NCBI RefSeq assembly: GCF_024679245.1
Contig: NC_090172.1
Span: 9,749,733 to 9,813,732, forward strand
DNA from: Pseudorasbora parva
Taxonomy: Eukaryota > Chordata > Actinopteri > Cypriniformes > Gobionidae
Direction of reading: 5' to 3'
Length of the DNA stretch: 64,000 bases
Positions 57,955-64,000 of the stretch are shown here, piece after piece. The notes beneath the pieces were generated by a model. It was not told the DNA's origin. It ran no database searches and worked only from the letters and a program-made list of their open reading frames with translations. Within the stretch, counting starts at the first letter, position 1; each line of letters begins with the position of its first letter. The position numbers were made by a program, and so were the translations under genes.

Positions 57955-60900
57955 CCTAAAGTGAATGGGATGGGAAAGTTCACCCAGAAAGGAAAATTCT
58001 GTCATTAATCGCTCATCTTGTAACACAAGAATGAACCTCATTGGTTCTTGAGGAAGCTCAAAGGTGCTGCGTAACACGAGAATGAACCTCATTGGTTCTT
58101 GAGGAATCTCAAACGTGCTGCGTAATACAAGAATGAACCTCATTGGTTCTTGAGGAAGCTCAAAGGTGCTGCATAACACGAGAATGAACCTCATTGGTTC
58201 TTGAGGAAGCTCAAAGGTGCTGCATAACACGAGAAAGAACCTCATTGGTTCTTTAGGAATCTCAAACGTGCTGCGTAATACAAGAACGAACCTCATTGGT
58301 TCTTGAGCAAGCTCAAACGTGCTGCGTGATACAAGAATGAACCTCATTGGCTCTTGAGGAAGCTCAAAGGTGCTGCATAACACTAGAATGAACCTCATTG
58401 GTTCTTGAGGAATCTCAAACGTGCTGCGTGATACAAGAATGAACCTCATTGGTTCTTGAGGAAGCTCAAAGGTGCTGCATAACACGAGAATGAACCTCAT
58501 TGGTTCTTGAGGAAGCTCAAACGTGCTGCGTGATACAAGAATGAACCTCATTGGTTCTTGAGGAAGCTCAAAGGTGCTGCATAACACCAGAATGAACCTC
58601 ATTGGTTCTTGAGGAAGCTCAAACGTGCTGCGTAACACCAGAATGAACCTCATTGGTTTTTGAGGAAGCAAAAAGGTGCTGCGTAACACCAGAATGAACC
58701 TCATTGGTTCTTGAGGAAGCTCAAAGGTGCTGCATAACAGCAGAATGAACCTCATTGGTTCTTGAGGAAGCTCAAAAGTGCTGCGTAATACAAGAATGAA
58801 CCTCATTGGTTCTTGAGGAAGCTCAAAAGTGCTGCGTAATACAAGAATGAACCTCATTGGTTCTTGAGGAAGCTCAAAGGTGCTGCGTAACACCAGAATG
58901 AACCTCATTGGTTTTTGAGGAAGCTCAAACGTGCTGCGTAATACAAGAATAAACCTCATTGGTTCTTGAAGAAGCTCAAACGTGCTGCGTGATACAAGAA
59001 TGAACCTCATTGGTTCTTGAGGAAGCTCAAAGGTGCTGCATAACACGAGAATGAACCTCATTGGTTCTTGAGGAATCTCAAACGTGCTGCGTAACACCAG
59101 AATGAACCTCATTGGTTCTTGAGGAAGCTCAAACGTGCTGCGTGATACAAGAATGAACCAAATTGGTTCTTGAGGAAGCTCAAAGGTGCTGCATAACACG
59201 AGAATGAGACTCATTGGGTCTTGAGGAATCTCAAACGTGCTGCGTAACACCAGAATGAACCTCATTGGTTTTTGAGGAAGCAAAAAGGTGCTGCGTAACA
59301 CCAGAATGAACCTCATTGGTTCTTGAGGAAGCTCAAAGGTGCTACATAACACGAGAATGAACCTCATTGGTTCTTGAGGAAGCTTAAAGGTGCAGCGTAA
59401 CACCAGAATGAACCTCATTGGTTCTTGAGGAAGCTCAAAGGTGCTGCATAACACCAGATTGAACCTCATTGGTTCTTGAGGAAGCTCAAAGGTGCTGCAT
59501 AACACCCGAATGAACCTCATTGGTTCTTGAGGAATCTCAAAGGTGCTGCATAACACCAGAATGAACCTCATTGGTTCTTGAGGAAGCTCAAAGGTGCTGC
59601 ATAACACCAGAATGAACCTCATTGGTTCTTGAGGAAGCTCAAAGGTGCTGCATAACACCAGAATGAACCTCATTGGTTCTTGAGGAAGCTCAAAAGTGCT
59701 GCGTAATACAAGAATGAACCTCATTGGTTCTTGAGGAAGCTCAAAGGTGCTGCGTAACACCAGAATGAACCTCATTGGTTCTTGAGGAAGCTCAAAGGTG
59801 CTGCATAACACCAGATTGAACCTCATTGGTTCTTGAGGAAGCTCAAAGGTGCTGCATAACACCAGAATGAACCTCATTGGTTCTTGAGGAATCTCAAAGG
59901 TGCTGCATAACACCAGAATGAACCTCATTGGTTCTTGAGGAAGCTCAAAAGTGCTGCGTAATACAAGAATGAACCTCATTGGTTCTTGAGGAAGCTCAAA
60001 GGTGCTGCGTAACACCAGAATGAACCTCATTGGTTTTTGAGGAAGCTCAAACGTGCTGCGTGATACAAGAATTAACCTCATTGGTTCTTGAGGAAGCTCA
60101 AACGTGCTGCGTGATACAAGAATTAACCTCATTGGTTCTTGAGGAAGCTCAAAGGTGCTGCATAACACGAGAATGAACCTCATTGGTTCTTGAGGAATCT
60201 CAAACGTGCTGCGTAACACCAGAATGAACCTCATTGGTTTTTGAGGAAGCAAAAAGGTGCTGCGTAACACCAGAATGAACCTCATTGGTTCTTGAGGAAG
60301 CTCAAAGGTGCTACATAACACGAGAATGAACCTCATTGGTTCTTGAGGAAGCTCAAAGGTGCTGCGTAACACCAGAATGAACCTCATTGGTTCTTGAGGA
60401 AGCTCAAAGGTGCTGCATAACACCAGATTGAACCTCATTGGTTCTTGAGGAAGCGCAAAGGTGCTGCATAACACCCGAATGAACCTCATTGGTTCTTGAG
60501 GAATCTCAAAGGTGCTGCATAACACCAGAATGAACCTCATTGGTTCTTGAGGAAGCTCAAAGGTGCTGCATAACACCAGAATGAACCTCATTGGTTCTTG
60601 AGGAAGCTCAAAGGTGCTGCATAACACCAGAATGAACCTCATTGGTTCTTGAGGAAGCTCAAAGGTGCTGCGTAACACCAGAATGAACCTCACTGGTTCT
60701 TGAGGAAGCTCAAAGGTGCTGCATAACACGAGAAAGAACCTCATTGGTTCTTGAGGAAGCTCAAAGGTGCTGCGTAACACCAGAATGAACCTCATTGGTT
60801 CTTGAGGAAGCTCAAATGTGCTGCGTAACACCAGAATGAACCTCATTGGTTCTTGAGGAAGCTCAAACGTGCTGCGTAATACAAGAATGAACCTCATTGG

Positions 60901-61195
60901 TTCTTGAGGAAGCTCAAAGGTGCTGCGTAACACCAGAATGAACCTCATTGGTTCTTGAGGAAGCTCAAAGGTGCTGCATAACACCAGAATGAACCTCATT
61001 GGTTCTTGAGGAAGCTCAAAGGTGCTGCGTAACACCAGAATGAACCTCATTGGGTCTTGAGGAAGCTCAAACGTGCTGCGTAACACGCGAAATAGTGAAC
61101 AAAGATGAACGAAAGTCTTACAGGTTTTAAAACGACATGAGGGTGAGTAAGAATGACAGAATTACATTTTTTGGGTGAACTGTCCTTTTAAGTGT
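57955..61195. mobile_element. TTAA-type MITE expanded by an internal minisatellite
   Basis: The left arm 'gggaaagttcacccagaaag' ... 'aattctgtcattaatcgctc' and right arm 'gggtgagtaagaatgacaga' ... 'tgggtgaactgtcctttta' are the two inverted ends of the MITE family also found at 27310 and 41056. Everything between is the 51-bp array. Confidence 0.7.
58025..61088. repeat. 51-bp minisatellite, about 60 copies
   Basis: The unit is 'gaatgaacctcattggttct' + 'tgaggaagctcaaaggtgct' + 'gcgtaacacca'. Variants include cgtgct/aagtgct, gcataacac, gatacaa and aatctc. On the - strand each unit encodes 17 residues (MRFILVLRSTFELPQEP), so the frame stays open from 61086 to 57943 (1047 codons), ending in the MITE arm. 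Repeating patterns of variants (58651, 59263 and 60232; spacing 612 and 969 bp, both multiples of 51) show block duplications. Not regarded as a gene. Confidence 0.96.
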
Positions 61196-61199
61196 ATTA

Positions 61200-62440
61200 A
61201 GAAAAGTCATGAAAGCATGCTCTCTTTAGATACACTTTTGTGGCCTTAATTTCATTAAAAACACTTAAGTACACTATAAATTCACATTCAATAAATCAAA
61301 TGCACTTCTTTTTATGCAAGAGTATGGACAACACCCTGTTTGAGGAAAGATGCTGGAGTCTTGTGTTGAAAGAGGACTTGCTTTGTGTACTGGTGGAGGG
61401 TGCTTTGGTAGAAGAAGAGCATAGGAACAGCTTCTTGAGCCGTGCCGTTATACCACGCCTGCTGCCGTTCTGAAGGCAAGCGTTACCTAGGAGATACAGC
61501 GTGAATGTCACCACAGTAACCATGGTCGACCGGAGCATCGGGCAGCATGCTGACATGAGTTCATGAAGCAAAGGAGGCATGGATGTGTAGTTTTGTGCTG
61601 ATCCAGGAGCGGTTGCCTTTCTGTGAAGTCTGTAAGAATGACTTGATGACTTGTTCTTTTTTTATGCTGCTGAGCAAATTATATTTTCTATTCTCTAAAC
61701 CTCAACCTAACCATCACATTAATCTTTCTACAAGTTTGATTTTCATAAAGATTTGGCTCATTAAGCTGGTTTCCTCGTGGGTACACTTTCCTGGTTTTCA
61801 CATTGTAGGTGATTTGAGGTTTTACTGTCTTTGTGGAGGCATTAGATGCCTGCAGTGTAGGCAAAACCTGCACATCTCCACATTGAACCAGTTCACTGAC
61901 CTTAGAGAGAACCTATTAAGCCCTTTTACAAAGTGTTCATTTAGTTTTTGGGATCTACTAGAATAGGCTTTCATGCTTAAATGTTCAAAAAGGCATTATT
62001 TTTCAGATATTTGGACATTGTTGCAAAGTCTGTCTCTGTTGGTAACAATCTGGTGTGTGTTTCCTATACAACCATGTACCTTGCTGATTAACTACCATAG
62101 CACGGTGCATCATTCGAGAACATAACCAGTTACGACTGTTTACCGAAACTGTAGTAACATGGTCACTCCTCTGTCGTTTGAACCACATTGGTTAAGCAAT
62201 ATATGACTGTCATTAATGACGTCAAACGTAGGTGGAGTAATAACTTCTGCTTATTCTATTCAAGATCTCTGAGATGCTTCTGTAACTACTATGGCACATA
62301 ACTACTTCACTGTTTTTGTTCCATCTCATTTTGCTTTATTTGATGTTTGATTCATCGTATGTCATGCTCCCAAGTTTCTCTCTTTAACACTCTTCAAAAA
62401 CGGCACTAACTGTTGAAGCAAAAATATAAGTTAAAATAAA
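61200..62440. other. Intron or upstream DNA, nothing recognised
   Basis: Several open frames of 60-130 codons exist on both strands, but none has a recognisable domain. No splice-bordered KChIP N-terminus was identified. Composition is ordinary. Confidence 0.35.
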
Positions 62441-62447
62441 AAAACTG

Positions 62448-62506
62448 AAGAAACAAAGTCAGCTATATCTTGGATGCTCTGGGGGTAAGCAGATAAACAT
62501 CACATT

Positions 62507-62538
<32 letters not shown>

Positions 62539-62584
62539 TGTATGTATGTATGTATGTATGTATGTATGTATGTATGTATGTATG

Positions 62585-62621
<37 letters not shown>
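62448..62621. repeat. MITE end fragment fused to (TATG)n and (TA)n
   Basis: 'gaagaaacaaagtcagctat' 'atcttggatgctctgggggt' 'aagcagataaacatcacatt' is followed by about 20 TATG units (62509-62589) and about 16 TA units (62590-62621). The MITE end matches 63305-63390 in inverse orientation. Confidence 0.85.
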
Positions 62622-62625
<4 letters not shown>

Positions 62626-62744
62626 CGCTTGCTTATTGTGCCCAAAAGCATGACCTATTTAAGTCCACTTAAGAGCTGTATTTCTAACCACGTAATTTTG
62701 CGAATGTTCGTTGTAATCTTTCTGTCGGTCATGTTCAACATCAT

Positions 62745-62895
62745 GTTGACTGACATTAGGGGTCTCACTTGGGAGCCCCAATCATATGATTTTTAGAATA
62801 ATTAAATTTTTTCAATTAAATTGGTGAGTGGAAATGGCATGCCTACTCCTCCATACATACGGGTATACAAGATGGCGGCATGCATCCACTCATCA
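62745..62895 (+). mobile_element. Solo DIRS-like terminal fragment
   Basis: 'attaggggtctcacttggga' 'gcccc' and 'catacatacgggtatacaag' resemble the left end of the decayed DIRS (17279-17400: 'actaggggttgcactcagga' 'gcccc', 'ggacatacgggtatataagg'). No coding part is attached. Confidence 0.45.
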
Positions 62896-63287
62896 GGTTT
62901 GTGCTGAGGAGTCAAGATGGTGTCCTGGACATACAGTGGGTAGTTCAAGGTTGTGGCAGCAGGGACATAACGTCAGGGAACGAGGGTTACCACAGTAACA
63001 GATGTTTTGAAAAAAACGCCAAATCAATGAACTACGTTGGTGAAAAACACGGAACTTGCGACCATATTTGGCTAACAATGCTTTTCGGAAACTTATCCCT
63101 GTTTAGTTACTGGCCCTATGAAAACCCTCCTTCCAAAAAGCTCAATGTGTTCTGATTGGCCAGCTGGTGTGATGTGACTGGACACTTCAGCCTCAATCGC
63201 AACTCAATCAGTCCCCCTTTTTTTTTGCATATGCCTTCGCAGGAATTATTTAAATTAGGAATATTGTGACATGCTTGGTAACAGTCC

Positions 63288-63580
63288 TTAAAGGGATAGT
63301 ACACCAAAAAAAGAAAATGTGATGTTTATCTGCTTACCCCCAGGGCATCCAATATATAGGTGACTTTGTTTCTTCAGTAGAACACGAATGAAGCCTTCAA
63401 CCTTAATGAAGCGCGATCACTTCCGGTGAGTTAGGTCAATATGCGTGATCTGGCGTAGAGATACACACGAGAGACTGCGTAAAGTACGCCATATTGTGTA
63501 CAGACCTCACTTAGCAGAAGTGATCACACACTGAAGGATTTTGGACATAGGGGTGTATTAGAGGTTAAAAAAAAGATATA
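63288..63580 (+). mobile_element. Left part of a TTAA-type MITE
   Basis: Starts 'ttaaagggatagtacaccaa' 'aaaaa' and continues 'gtgatgtttatctgcttacc' 'cccagggcatcc'. The inverse of this end occurs at 47590-47645 and 62461-62508. The right arm is not seen before the next element. Confidence 0.6.
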
Positions 63581-63583
63581 AAC

Positions 63584-64000
63584 TAGGGCTGCACGATTAA
63601 TCGAAATCGAACCGCAATCGCGATTTGGCTCGTGTGCGATTATGAAGGCTCAAAGGCTGCGATTTTAAATGAAATAAATAAATGCCCAGTGTGTTAGCAA
63701 AGAGCGGCTCTGTGATCAGGAGTAACGCTGCTCCGTCTGACAGACTGCGAGTTTGAGTCGCTAATAACGTGCATTTGAAAAAGCAAGAGGAGTCAAACAT
63801 CTTCACAAACTAGTGAAGCGTTCATAAACCTGTTCGACAAAAGACAACGTTAAACAACATGCTTTACCTCACTTCATATCGTCAGTCGAGTGTGTGTGAG
63901 CTGATTTTCATCAGAGTGAGGCAGACGATGCGCTATTTTACAGTATTCTTTGTCAATCAGCACTGCATTATAATATACTTTATTATTATGAAAATACCCA
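63584..64000. mobile_element. Start of a hAT-type element, cut by the window edge
   Basis: 'tagggctgcacgattaatcg' followed by 'aaatcg' is recalled as the terminus of a very common vertebrate hAT family. The following GC-richer sequence (to 63950) contains no recognisable transposase. The other end is outside the window. Confidence 0.5.

Noticed and set aside
57943..61086. 1047-codon open frame on the - strand as a repetitive protein gene
   Set aside because: The frame is the translation of a 51-bp minisatellite between MITE ends, with no promoter, splice signals or unique domains. Its openness follows from a stop-free unit divisible by three.
58025..61088. CRISPR-like array
   Set aside because: Units are directly abutting with no unique spacers, and the DNA is from a vertebrate genome.
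61296..61580. Alternative first exon of kcnip4 on the - strand (94-codon frame)
   Set aside because: The frame includes a basic, Cys-containing stretch that loosely recalls KChIP N-termini, but no donor in the right phase could be tied to the 55476 acceptor and no specific similarity was seen.

Overview
The window is vertebrate nuclear DNA, most likely from a cyprinid-like teleost. It has spliced vertebrate genes with GT-AG introns, many Tc1-type transposons, DIRS retrotransposons, a 5S-rRNA-derived SINE3, palindromic MITEs and long microsatellites. Species and family names rest on recognising gene and repeat families by eye; nothing was searched.

Twin gene frame. On the + strand, seven coding exons (988-7040) form the C-terminal part of a COPII coat protein of the Sec24C/D class, probably sec24d. 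A long 3' UTR follows, with a poly(A) signal near 8100. On the - strand, seven exons between 55476 and 14306 encode the whole conserved calcium-binding core of a Kv-channel interacting protein, best matching KCNIP4. Its variable N-terminal first exon is not identified and probably lies beyond 64000. The two genes converge tail to tail, about 6 kb apart. Nearly everything else is intronic or intergenic repeat DNA.

Layout. 1-8120: sec24 3' half, with SINE3 and small palindromic elements in introns. 8360-12320: intergenic foldback elements, including a CpG-containing tandem array (10650-11500) inside a TIR element. 14306-16890: last three kcnip4 exons and a decayed Tc1-type element. 17249-22790: a decayed DIRS element that fills one kcnip4 intron and carries a TTAA MITE and a Tc1 copy. 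23039-24350: two kcnip4 exons. 24797-30730: a Tc1 pseudo-element and a Tc1 element with an intact 331-aa transposase. 30795-36154: a nearly complete DIRS1-like retrotransposon (gag, RT/RNase H, tyrosine recombinase broken by one frameshift, inverted terminal repeats and internal complementary region). 37049-37118: a kcnip4 exon. 38959-45728: nested Tc1 and MITE insertions. 48938-50224: a Harbinger-like element with TTA duplications. 50379-53775: a three-level nest (TTAA MITE, then hAT-like element, then 5'-truncated L1). 54466-55126: an unexplained 60-bp inverted repeat pair. 55352-55476: the first conserved kcnip4 exon. 57950-61195: a MITE carrying about 60 copies of a 51-bp minisatellite, open on the - strand for 1047 codons. 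61200-64000: fragments of MITEs, a DIRS end and a hAT-like end.

There is no sign of an operon, defence locus or other gene system. The unusual content is mobile-element architecture: a DIRS element whose recombination structure can be read base by base, a pair of almost identical inverted Tc1 copies, and MITEs that have grown tandem arrays.
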